Shown here: one piece after another, positions 1-5,945 of the stretch
Numbering within the stretch: position 1 is the first letter of the stretch
How the letters are laid out: each line of letters starts with the position of its first letter
Made by a program: the position numbers and the translations under genes
The notes under the pieces: model-generated
Database searches by the model: none
What the model was told of the DNA's origin: nothing
Seen by the model: only the letters and a program-made list of their open reading frames with translations
DNA from: Flammeovirgaceae bacterium
GTDB taxonomy: Bacteria; Bacteroidota; Bacteroidia; Cytophagales; Cyclobacteriaceae
Reading direction: 5' to 3'
Assembly: GCA_022616575.1 (NCBI GenBank)
Contig: JAKEEN010000268.1
Span: 1 to 9,204 of the forward strand
DNA length: 9,204 nucleotides

Positions 1-188
1 GTTTGCTCATGTATATGAAAGTGAATAGATGCTACAATCTCTTTTCTTTTTTTATGCAAAATGTAAAATGAGAGCCAGTGGTAGCGCGACTGCAACTGCA
101 GAAATCCAGGCTGGTTAAACAAAGAACATTCAAATACAGATTGAAAACCTGACGGAGCTACTCCAGCATGAAAAAGATATTCGTCCAA
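1..188 (-). CDS. N-terminal part of an uncharacterised protein, possibly acyltransferase-like, cut by the window edge
   Basis: A minus-strand frame stays open from an in-frame stop at 216-218 to the left edge. It reads like a real protein: DEYLFHAGVAPSGFQ, then VFECSLFNQPGFLQLQ, then an aromatic stretch RYHWLSFYIL and a basic KKRK, ending ASIHFHIHEQ. No ATG or GTG is available between the stop and this conserved-looking part. The first usual start is TTG at 186-188 (62 codons visible). The residues just before it (RNPVLIL) also look coding, so a rarer ATT start at 210-212, overlapping the end of the DUF962 gene, is possible. It follows that gene closely on the same strand, which suggests co-transcription. 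I do not firmly recognise the family. The pattern faintly recalls GNAT/FemAB-like acyltransferases of Bacteroidota, which is a guess. The rest of the gene lies outside the window. Confidence 0.6.
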   Translation of the reverse strand, partial: MDEYLFHAGVAPSGFQSVFECSLFNQPGFLQLQSRYHWLSFYILHKKRKEIVASIHFHIHEQ

Positions 189-193
189 AAGAA

Positions 194-673
194 TTAATAC
201 GGGATTCCTAATTTTTTATAAACAAAATGCATGAGCCAGGCCGGGCCAATGAGAAGAAACTGCACATCCTTAAAGAACGATGGTTTCTTTCCTTCCACTT
301 TGTGTCCGTAAAACTGGCCGATCCAGGCGACCACAAAAATTCCAAGGCTTAATGCCCATAACGGAGCAACGTTAAGATTGCCCAATACACGCGCCAGAAA
401 AAGACAAAGCAAGCCAAACAGAACCATGCCAATACTTAAGGGTATTGAAAGCGATACATAATAAATTGTAACCAACACCAAAACAACCGTTGCCCAATTG
501 GCGTATGGATTTCCTTCGCCCATAAATGACTCGACAACCCCGGATGGAAGGGATGCAATTAAGCCAACAATGCTGAAGAAAATGGCAGGTACGCAAATCC
601 AGTGAATTAATTTATTGGTTTCGTTCTGGTGGCTGGCACCATATTCAGTAAGAAGGGCATCAATTCTTCGCAT
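194..673 (-). CDS. DUF962 / Mpo1-like integral membrane protein
   Basis: This 159-residue protein fits the DUF962 (YGL010w/Mpo1-like) family in length and motifs. Near the N-terminus it has YGASHQNETNKLIHW (residues 11-25), and late in the chain WIGQFYGHKVEGKKPSFF (117-134). The histidines H15, H24 and H124 are the likely metal-binding set. Hydrophobic segments around 25-43, 60-78, 81-97, 105-122 and 138-152 indicate four to five membrane helices. The yeast member Mpo1 is an Fe(II)-dependent dioxygenase in alpha-oxidation of 2-hydroxy fatty acids; whether bacterial members do the same is not settled, so lipid modification is inference. The start lies 4 bp downstream of the PIN toxin stop, so the two genes are very probably on one transcript. 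Confidence 0.85.
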   Translation of the reverse strand: MRRIDALLTEYGASHQNETNKLIHWICVPAIFFSIVGLIASLPSGVVESFMGEGNPYANWATVVLVLVTIYYVSLSIPLSIGMVLFGLLCLFLARVLGNLNVAPLWALSLGIFVVAWIGQFYGHKVEGKKPSFFKDVQFLLIGPAWLMHFVYKKLGIPY

Positions 674-677
674 GTAT

Positions 678-1079
678 TTACCAGATTAGTTTTAACCCAA
701 ATTGCTTATACAAATTAAAGTCTGTGTCTTTTGTAATAATCGCAAAATTATTCTCCAGTGCCTGCCATATAAGAATCCTGTCAAATGGATCTTTATGCGT
801 ATTCATCCAGGGCAACTGGTAACTTGTTGAAGCCTCTTCTGGCTTTAATGGCAAAATTGTAAACTGGTTTTTGATTGCCAACCTTGGAAAGTCTTCTGAC
901 GCTATCCCCTCCAGCTCCAGTTTACCTATTGAATATTTAATAGAAATTTCCCAAAAGCTCACCACACTTATAAAAATGTTGTTCTCAACTTTCTCAATTA
1001 TTTCTTTGGTCTTACCCGGGATTTGTCCAATATCCGTTAATGCCCAAATCAAAGTATGTGTGTCTAAAAGATAACTCAT
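678..1079 (-). CDS. PIN-domain ribonuclease toxin, VapC type (type II toxin-antitoxin)
   Basis: The 133-residue protein is a full-length PIN domain. It opens with MSYLLDTHTLIWAL, giving the first acidic residue D6. SVVSFWEISIKYSIGKL supplies E44, THKDPFDRILIWQAL supplies D97 and D100, and the late TKDTDF gives D118 and D120. These make the usual acidic Mg2+ pocket of PIN nucleases, and none is missing. VapC toxins cleave RNA, often tRNA or rRNA, when their antitoxin is lost; the target here cannot be read from sequence. The start codon overlaps the antitoxin stop as ATGA (1076-1079), the classic coupling of such pairs, and fixes the start. The 3' end is 4 bp from the DUF962 gene. Confidence 0.88.
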   Translation of the reverse strand: MSYLLDTHTLIWALTDIGQIPGKTKEIIEKVENNIFISVVSFWEISIKYSIGKLELEGIASEDFPRLAIKNQFTILPLKPEEASTSYQLPWMNTHKDPFDRILIWQALENNFAIITKDTDFNLYKQFGLKLIW

Positions 1080-1312
1080 GATCCAAGAAATTCTTCAGTA
1101 GTCATCTTCCAATCATCATGAAAAATGACTTTTGCTTTCCCTTGCATGAGGCCGAGTTTTCTCTTAAAAGGTTTCTCTTCCTTTATTGGGCCCACCCTAA
1201 ATATCTTCTTCTTCTTTCTTCCGTAAGTAATAATATATTCAGCTCCCTTTTGGATTTTTTCAGCATATTCAGAAAGATTAGCCTTAAACTCACCTATTGA
1301 AACGGTCTTCAT
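1076..1312 (-). CDS. Phd/YefM-family antitoxin partnered with the PIN toxin
   Basis: A 78-residue protein starting MKTVSIGEFKANLSEYAEKI, the typical N-terminal DNA-binding and dimerisation part of Phd/YefM antitoxins. A short strand region (EYIITYGRKKKKIFRVGPI) follows, then a charged, probably flexible C-terminus (about residues 45-78) that would wrap the toxin. The basic cluster RKKKK at 31-35 may contact DNA. Phd/YefM proteins both neutralise the toxin and repress their own operon as dimers on palindromes; a suitable palindrome lies 18 bp upstream of the start (1330-1342). The gene precedes its toxin, the normal order, and overlaps it by 4 bp. Confidence 0.85.
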   Translation of the reverse strand: MKTVSIGEFKANLSEYAEKIQKGAEYIITYGRKKKKIFRVGPIKEEKPFKRKLGLMQGKAKVIFHDDWKMTTEEFLGS

Positions 1313-1316
1313 AAAT

Positions 1317-1347
1317 TAAAAATACATCAAACTTGTCAAGTTGTCAA
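1317..1347 (-). promoter_or_regulatory. Candidate promoter for the toxin-antitoxin genes
   Basis: On the minus strand a TTG at 1345-1347 is followed after 20 nt by TATTTTTA at 1317-1324, close to the Bacteroidota vegetative promoter (TTG, 17-23 nt, TAnnTTTG) except for the last base. It would start transcription almost at the antitoxin ATG (1310-1312), leaving little or no leader. Its spacer contains the 1330-1342 palindrome, as expected for a repressor-controlled promoter. The consensus is weak and the region is AT-rich, so chance is possible. Confidence 0.3.
1330..1342. promoter_or_regulatory. Palindromic operator candidate upstream of the antitoxin
   Basis: AACTTGTCAAGTT is a perfect inverted repeat, with 6-bp arms around a single central base. 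It lies 18 bp before the antitoxin start and within the spacer of the candidate promoter. Phd/YefM antitoxins repress their own operons through short palindromes in this position, so this is the natural operator candidate. Binding is inferred. Confidence 0.45.
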
Positions 1348-1348
1348 G
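1333..1348. repeat. Two adjacent copies of TTGTCAAG
   Basis: TTGTCAAG occurs twice back to back (1333-1340 and 1341-1348), followed by another TTG. The first copy belongs to the 1330-1342 palindrome. The second covers the stop codon of the DUF4442 gene (1344-1346). It may be a second half-site for the antitoxin, or a small tandem duplication. Confidence 0.6.
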
Positions 1349-1856
1349 TTGCGGTTTTGACCTTTCTCCAGTCTTTGACTTGCCAAAAAACTTTGCCTGT
1401 AGTGAGGTGATTACCCTTTTCATCATGAATTTTTACTTCGCAGGGTATCACCACAGCATCCTGGGATTTAAGCGGGTCATAGATATTTTTCTTTAGCCAC
1501 TCTTCTGAAATTTCAAAAACTGCAAATGCATCCATTTTCCCCTGGTAATGATAATCCATTTCAAGCCGCTGCATAATCAAGCGATATTTGCTGGCATCCA
1601 GTTTGGAAATCAGGAGGAATCCAGTGGTAAATTCTGATACCGTTGCCAGCGAACAAGCATGCAGTCCGCGGATGTGATTAAAATTTCTTTTGATGTAAGG
1701 AAGCTTCGTCTTAAACTTATAGTCATCAAATTCTACGATTTTATACCGATGCCCCTTATTGAATGGGATCATCCGGTCGAGCGCTGCATTAAGAACCCAG
1801 CGATAAAAAGGGGAGTGTTTAGCTTTTTCAGTTATTTTCGCGGCATTGAACATCAT
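1344..1856 (-). CDS. DUF4442 hotdog-fold protein (thioesterase-like)
   Basis: This 170-residue protein resembles the DUF4442 branch of the hotdog-fold superfamily (PaaI/YiiD-like acyl-CoA thioesterases). The recognisable core is NFNHIRGLHACSLAT (residues 58-72), at the start of the long central helix where hotdog thioesterases bind acyl-CoA. It is followed by a hydrophobic run (TTGFLLIS) and strands such as DAFAVFEI and GKVFWQVKDW. Length is normal for a single hotdog domain, with no signal peptide, so it is probably a cytosolic dimer. Activity and substrate are unknown. The gene is first in the minus-strand run that continues with the toxin-antitoxin pair after a 31-bp gap, and is divergent from the dehydrogenase gene. 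Confidence 0.7.
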   Translation of the reverse strand: MMFNAAKITEKAKHSPFYRWVLNAALDRMIPFNKGHRYKIVEFDDYKFKTKLPYIKRNFNHIRGLHACSLATVSEFTTGFLLISKLDASKYRLIMQRLEMDYHYQGKMDAFAVFEISEEWLKKNIYDPLKSQDAVVIPCEVKIHDEKGNHLTTGKVFWQVKDWRKVKTAT

Positions 1857-1898
1857 TGAGGGTTGTTTGTTGTTCGTAAAATACTATCTGAAATATAC

Positions 1899-3020
1899 AT
1901 GAAAAAAGTAATCGTATTGGGAGCAGGTTTGGTTGGAAAAACAATGGCCATCGACCTGGCAAAAAGTTTTGATGTTACATCGGTTGATATCAATCAGGAT
2001 GCATTAAATGAAATTGAAAAATACAGAATCAAAACAAAAAAGGTTGATCTGTCTGATATTGAATCCTTGCGTGCTGCCATACAGCCCTTCGATTTGGTTG
2101 TAGGTGCCGTGCCCGGCTTTATGGGATTTAAAACTGTTCAAACTGTTATCGAATCAGGAAAGAATATGGTGGACATATCATTCTTTCCTGAGGACCCATT
2201 CCTTCTTGATGATTTAGCAAAAAAGCACAACGTTACCATCGTAACAGATTGCGGGGTTGCACCCGGTATGGGTAACATTATCCTGGGTTATCATAACCAA
2301 CGCATGACGATAGAAAATTATGAATGTCTTGTTGGAGGCTTACCCCAGGTGCGCGAGTGGCCGTACGAATACAAGGCCGTGTTCTCTCCTATAGATGTAA
2401 TTGAAGAGTATATCCGTCCTGCCCGCTATGTTCAAAATAAAACCGTTATAGTTAAGGAAGCTCTGTCTGATCCAGAATTAATCCACTTTGATGGTGTCGG
2501 TACACTTGAATCGTGGAACTCTGATGGGTTGCGCTCACTTATCAAAACAATGCCAAACATTCCGAACATGATTGAGAAGACACTCCGTTACCCAGGATGT
2601 ATTGAATATCTTCGCGTGCTTCGCGAGACAGGGTTCTTCTCGTATGAAGAAGTGGATGTTAAGGGGATGAAAGTTCGCCCGATTGATGTGACCGCTAAAC
2701 TCCTGTTCCCCAAATGGAAATTAAAGCCAGGGGAAGAAGAATTCACAGTTATGAGAATTAGAATTGAAGGAACAGAGAATGGAAAGTCAAAAAAATATCA
2801 ATACAACCTGTTAGATCGAACTGAAAAATCTACGGGCACTTTGTCGATGGCACGTACCACAGGTTATACCTGCACAGCAGTGGTTCACTTGGCGTTAGAC
2901 GGTAAGTACGATCGAAAAGGAATTTCACCTCCAGAGTTTTTGGGTGAGGATGAAAGCAATTTCAAATTTATTGTGAAGTATTTGGAAAATCGTGGGGTAA
3001 ATTATTCTGTATTACAATAA
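1899..3020 (+). CDS. Saccharopine dehydrogenase family protein, most like L-lysine 6-dehydrogenase
   Basis: The protein (373 residues from ATG 1899) has an N-terminal Rossmann fold: MKKVIVLGAGLVGK carries the dinucleotide loop GAGLVG (residues 8-13), and D30 at the end of the second strand suggests NAD rather than NADP. The motif TDCGVAPGMGNIILGY (116-131), the stretch LVGGLPQVREWPYEYKAVFS (144-163), a segment around YPGCIEY (231-237) and the late MARTTGYT (317-324) follow the layout I recall for L-lysine 6-dehydrogenase, which forms 2-aminoadipate 6-semialdehyde from lysine. Saccharopine dehydrogenase is the alternative. A TTG at 1863 would add 12 residues before the Rossmann strand; the internal ATG is the better start because it sits directly at the first strand. 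The gene is divergent from DUF4442 and convergent with paaN. Confidence 0.78.
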   Translation: MKKVIVLGAGLVGKTMAIDLAKSFDVTSVDINQDALNEIEKYRIKTKKVDLSDIESLRAAIQPFDLVVGAVPGFMGFKTVQTVIESGKNMVDISFFPEDPFLLDDLAKKHNVTIVTDCGVAPGMGNIILGYHNQRMTIENYECLVGGLPQVREWPYEYKAVFSPIDVIEEYIRPARYVQNKTVIVKEALSDPELIHFDGVGTLESWNSDGLRSLIKTMPNIPNMIEKTLRYPGCIEYLRVLRETGFFSYEEVDVKGMKVRPIDVTAKLLFPKWKLKPGEEEFTVMRIRIEGTENGKSKKYQYNLLDRTEKSTGTLSMARTTGYTCTAVVHLALDGKYDRKGISPPEFLGEDESNFKFIVKYLENRGVNYSVLQ

Positions 3021-3039
3021 TACATGATGTGTTGTGGCT

Positions 3040-3067
3040 GTAGAGACGTAAAATCTTGCGTCTCTAC
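3040..3067. repeat. Palindromic intergenic repeat, possible bidirectional terminator
   Basis: GTAGAGACG (3040-3048) and CGTCTCTAC (3059-3067) form a perfect 9-bp stem around TAAAATCTTG, which can pair further with one wobble and one mismatch. On the minus strand it reads GTAGAGACGCAAGATTTTAC..., one base away from a symmetric element I remember as dispersed in Bacteroidota intergenic regions. It stands between two convergent genes, so it may end both transcripts, although no long T-run follows the stem on either strand. Copy number cannot be judged from this window. Confidence 0.6.
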
Positions 3068-3093
3068 CATAGAATTACATTAACACCAAATAT

Positions 3094-4761
3094 TTACCCA
3101 ACCACCGGCTCTCTATGACCTACCCATGTAAACCGCCTAGTCACATATTCAGGATTTGTAAATGAGGCGTTGCCTGAAGGATTTCCGCCTGTTACATGGA
3201 AGTCTGAAAACGCTGCATTCTGGTTCATGTAAATTCCTCCGGTCAGGTTAAATGATACGGGTGTAGCTGCCATCGCCATTTCATCGGCAATCTTTTCGTG
3301 CACCATTGCATCGGTAGTGTAGGCGCCACAAGAAATAGCCCCATGACGCATAGCCATCTCCTGTGCTAATTGAATGGACTGATCTGTATTTTTAGTCTTG
3401 ATCAATAGCGCAATCGGGCCAAATAATTCTTTACTGAAAACTTCTTTTTTCGCGGCATCAATTTCAACCACTACAGGGGTTGCTACCCTTGCATTCTTAA
3501 ACATCGGGTTTTCAAACGTACGCGACTTCAGCCACACTTTTCCCGGGAGACTTTCTGCTTCCTTCACACGTTCCATTGTTTTTTTATTTTGTACAGCCCC
3601 TAAAACAAATGGTCCTGCTTTCGGATTATCAATTAATCCGTTTATCTGCTCTACAAATTTCTGTGCAAAATCATCAAACGAAACTTTTCCATAGGGTGTG
3701 TTGATTCCACTCTCGGGAATGTAAAAGTTTTGAGGAGCAGTACACATTTGTCCGCTGTAAAGATTGACAGAGAATGCAAGATTCGCAGCCGCCTTGTCTG
3801 CGTCAGCAACAGAATCGAGAATCACAGAATTAACTCCTGTTTTTTCCGTGAAAACTGTTTTGCCCGGCAATGATTCCAGGTAACTTCCAAAAGCTGAATT
3901 ACCTGTAAAGTCGATCAGCTTCACCTCAGGATGTTCCGCCAATTCTTTTGAGATCATCCTATCAAATGTGTCCGCTGCTAACTGGCAGGTATTCGGATCG
4001 AGATTATTAGCAGCCAAAACGTTTTGAATCTCTGCCACAAAAATTGCTATAGGCAGAATCGCACCCGGATGTGGCTTCACAACTACAGGATTGCCCGTCA
4101 TCAAACTTCCATAAATACCGGTTACTGAATTCCATGTTGGGAATGTTGAGCAACCGATTACCAGCGAAATCCCTTTGGGTACAGCTCTCCATTCTTTATT
4201 TAATTGAATATTGAATTTACCCATCGGCTTATCCCACATTGCTTTTGATGGAAAGCGATTCAACTCTTCATAGCCAGCAGCGATAGCTTCTAAGGCACGA
4301 TCTGCTGCGTGCGGACCAGATGCCTGGAATGACATCATATAACCCTGACCGGTTGTGTGCATTGTGGCGTAGGCGATTTCAAAAAATCTTGATTTGATTC
4401 GCTCCAATGATTCCATCAAAATTCCTGCGCGATCTTGTACAGATGTTTTCCTCCACGAGCTAAATGATTTCTTGGCACGATCAATAAGTGTGTTTGTTGA
4501 AAATGTTGGATACAAAACTTTTAAGGCTTCTTGAAGATAAGGTGATTCTTCCTGGCCTGCCCAGCCTTCGGCATTTTGCTGCTTTAGCTCTTCAAATTTT
4601 TTACCCAATGCATTTTTGAACTTTGCTTGTCCATCTGCATCTGCTGTTTCACCATACACAGCGGGAGCCGGGTGTTCAGCAAATGCTGCATAGAATGTGC
4701 GGGCGTGTAATGCGTTGATGGCTTTGGTAAGGGTGTCTTGATGTTTTTTGAAAAGGGTCAT
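3094..4761 (-). CDS. paaN: PaaN-type aldehyde dehydrogenase (phenylacetic acid degradation protein PaaN family)
   Basis: A full-length 555-residue protein of the aldehyde dehydrogenase superfamily, matching the PaaN type without the MaoC hydratase domain found in E. coli PaaZ. The catalytic cysteine is C340 in YSGQMCTAPQN and the general base E306 in FTEKTGVNS; the spacing of 34 is standard. K229 in VVVKPHPG and the loop DFTGNSAFG (284-292) bind the NAD(P) cofactor. The N-terminal 100 residues are a family-specific helical extension. PaaN enzymes are assigned to oxidation of a ring-opened aldehyde in phenylacetate degradation, but no other paa gene is visible here, so the true substrate is open. 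A convergent lysine dehydrogenase-like gene raises the possibility of aminoadipate semialdehyde. The gene lies 9 bp after a small membrane protein gene, probably co-transcribed. Confidence 0.85.
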   Translation of the reverse strand: MTLFKKHQDTLTKAINALHARTFYAAFAEHPAPAVYGETADADGQAKFKNALGKKFEELKQQNAEGWAGQEESPYLQEALKVLYPTFSTNTLIDRAKKSFSSWRKTSVQDRAGILMESLERIKSRFFEIAYATMHTTGQGYMMSFQASGPHAADRALEAIAAGYEELNRFPSKAMWDKPMGKFNIQLNKEWRAVPKGISLVIGCSTFPTWNSVTGIYGSLMTGNPVVVKPHPGAILPIAIFVAEIQNVLAANNLDPNTCQLAADTFDRMISKELAEHPEVKLIDFTGNSAFGSYLESLPGKTVFTEKTGVNSVILDSVADADKAAANLAFSVNLYSGQMCTAPQNFYIPESGINTPYGKVSFDDFAQKFVEQINGLIDNPKAGPFVLGAVQNKKTMERVKEAESLPGKVWLKSRTFENPMFKNARVATPVVVEIDAAKKEVFSKELFGPIALLIKTKNTDQSIQLAQEMAMRHGAISCGAYTTDAMVHEKIADEMAMAATPVSFNLTGGIYMNQNAAFSDFHVTGGNPSGNASFTNPEYVTRRFTWVGHREPVVG

Positions 4762-4770
4762 ATTATATTA

Positions 4771-4953
4771 TTAGGGAGTTTGATTTCTGAACTTGATGTC
4801 TCTTACCTTTTTTACTAGCAGACCAACGGAAGCACCCAGCATAAGGCCTTTCACGACACTGGGAATTTCCACCTCAATAATCATCAGTACAGAAATAATT
4901 ACAATTAGCAAGAGAAATGCAATCAGAGCGACTTGATGTTGTTTTGTTCCCAT
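4771..4953 (-). CDS. Small two-helix membrane protein of unknown function
   Basis: A 60-residue protein that I do not recognise. A short polar start (MGTKQHQ) precedes a strongly hydrophobic helix at about 8-27. The acidic turn EVEIPS leads into a second helix at about 32-48 (VVKGLMLGASVGLLV). The tail KKVRDIKFRNQTP is basic, which favours both ends in the cytoplasm under the positive-inside rule. The stop is 9 bp before the paaN start, so the two are probably one operon, although nothing in the protein ties it to aldehyde oxidation. An AGAGG lies only one base from the ATG, too close for a normal Shine-Dalgarno, so translation may be coupled to a preceding short frame ending at 4958. Confidence 0.65.
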   Translation of the reverse strand: MGTKQHQVALIAFLLLIVIISVLMIIEVEIPSVVKGLMLGASVGLLVKKVRDIKFRNQTP

Positions 4954-4957
4954 ACCT

Positions 4958-5044
4958 CTATTCTTTATTTAAAGATTCTGATTTATTTTCTCCCCTAAAC
5001 CCTCCCTTAAGTCCACTAACAAAATCCTTCCAATCATATACCAA
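4958..5044 (-). CDS. Possible 28-residue micro-protein upstream of the small membrane protein
   Basis: From a TTG at 5042-5044 a frame reads VYDWKDFVSGLKGGFRGEN and ends KSESLNKE with a TAG at 4958-4960, four bases before the ATG of the next gene. The composition (aromatic and amphipathic start, charged end) and the tight spacing resemble a leader-type or small structural protein. There is no clear Shine-Dalgarno and the start is not ATG. Another short frame with an ATG start (4969-5037, 22 residues) overlaps it. Only one, or neither, need be real. Confidence 0.25.
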   Translation of the reverse strand: MVYDWKDFVSGLKGGFRGENKSESLNKE

Positions 5045-5124
5045 TACAATTAAAAAACATGGTTAGCATACCCAACAAAAACATTTTGACATCTCTTTTT
5101 GTAATATTTCTCACAATTAGATTT

Positions 5125-5841
5125 TTATTTCTGCGCTCCAAATACTCTTTTTAACAAATCGGTTGTCCGTGCAACCGGGTCTTGGCGGATGTTCTTTTCT
5201 TCCTTTGCAATCATAACAAACAAGCCATCAATGGCTTTATTAGTTGCATAGTCATTCAAATCAGGGTTTACTTTATCAACAAGCGGAATCTTGTTATACG
5301 TGTTAACAAGATCGCCATAGTATTTAGTTGCATTTACTTTATTTAGAGAATTACCGATTACCGGCAAAAACTTCTCTTTCAACTGGGCTGAAGTAGTTCT
5401 TCTTAAAAATTCTGTAGCTGCATTTTCTTCACCTTTTAAAATTGCCCAAGCATCCTGAATGGTCATTTGCTTAATGGCGCTGATAAAAATAGGTTTCGCT
5501 TCTTTCGCTGCATCTTCAGCACCCCGGTTTAAGGTCATAATAAACTTGTCTACTTCGCCACCCAAGCCAATCTGCCGGAGTTTGTCTTCTACTTTTTTTA
5601 CGTCAGGAGGAAAAGGGATTTTAATTTGTGGATTCTTAAAATACCCATCTGTAACAGACACTATGTCGGACCCTTTTGAAATTCCCTGGATCAACGCCTC
5701 CTTCAAGCCCTCGCCAACTTCTGCACTTGTTAATGGCTGTTCACCACCAATGGCCTTATTTACTTCTCCTAATGTTTGATTGATTTGTGCTGAGGTACAG
5801 GCAGTCATAATCAATAAAAGACCTACGGCAATCCGATTCAT
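5125..5841 (-). CDS. DUF4197 family lipoprotein
   Basis: The 238-residue protein begins with a lipoprotein signal: MNRIA, a hydrophobic core, then the lipobox MTAC with the lipidated cysteine at 15. The mature part looks like DUF4197: GLKEALIQGISKGSD (45-59), YFKNPQIKIPFPPDV (67-81) and LNRGAEDAAKEAKPIF (104-119), followed by helical segments to the end. The family has no established biochemical role that I know of; a periplasmic or outer-membrane-anchored location follows from the signal. It lies downstream of the sigma/anti-sigma genes on the same strand, but the 104-bp gap holds a good promoter candidate, so it is probably its own transcription unit. Confidence 0.85.
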   Translation of the reverse strand: MNRIAVGLLLIMTACTSAQINQTLGEVNKAIGGEQPLTSAEVGEGLKEALIQGISKGSDIVSVTDGYFKNPQIKIPFPPDVKKVEDKLRQIGLGGEVDKFIMTLNRGAEDAAKEAKPIFISAIKQMTIQDAWAILKGEENAATEFLRRTTSAQLKEKFLPVIGNSLNKVNATKYYGDLVNTYNKIPLVDKVNPDLNDYATNKAIDGLFVMIAKEEKNIRQDPVARTTDLLKRVFGAQK

Positions 5842-5861
5842 ATTTTTAAACGATTGGAGGT

Positions 5862-5891
5862 CAAAATTAGGACAAATTTTGCCTTCGGCAA
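5862..5891 (-). promoter_or_regulatory. Candidate Bacteroidota-type promoter for the DUF4197 gene
   Basis: On the minus strand TTG (5889-5891) is followed after 19 nt by TAATTTTG (5862-5869), an exact match to TAnnTTTG with an allowed spacing. The start codon lies 20 bp beyond, leaving a short leader. The -7 part is also one arm of a 7-bp inverted repeat (CAAAATT at 5862-5868, AATTTTG at 5875-5881), which could be a regulator site or coincidence. Confidence 0.5.
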
Positions 5892-5945
5892 GCGGGTAAT
5901 TTAAAGTATCGGGAACCTGTTTTTGCTAATTCAGCCCATCAAAAC

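Noticed and set aside
119..211. Plus-strand fragment reading NIQIQIENLTELLQHEKD
   Set aside because: Only 30 codons, no start codon and a stop just before it; the minus-strand frame over the same bases is open much longer and looks like protein.
871..1300. Plus-strand open frames of 60-67 codons opposite the toxin and antitoxin
   Set aside because: They lie wholly antisense to well-supported TA genes and have no family-like motifs.
1863..1898. TTG start adding 12 residues to the lysine dehydrogenase-like protein
   Set aside because: The Rossmann strand begins right at the internal ATG 1899, as in the family; the extra residues lie in the divergent promoter region.
3398..3694. 98-codon plus-strand frame opposite paaN
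   Set aside because: Antisense to the aldehyde dehydrogenase catalytic region, whose frame is fully explained; low-complexity S/F-rich product.
5459..5779. 106-codon plus-strand frame opposite the DUF4197 gene
   Set aside because: Antisense shadow of a protein with a clear lipobox and family motifs; no start signal or partner of its own.
5879..5892. TTGCC/GGCAA mini-hairpin as a terminator of the sigma block
   Set aside because: The stem is only 5 bp with no T-run in the needed direction, and it overlaps the -33 element of the DUF4197 promoter candidate.
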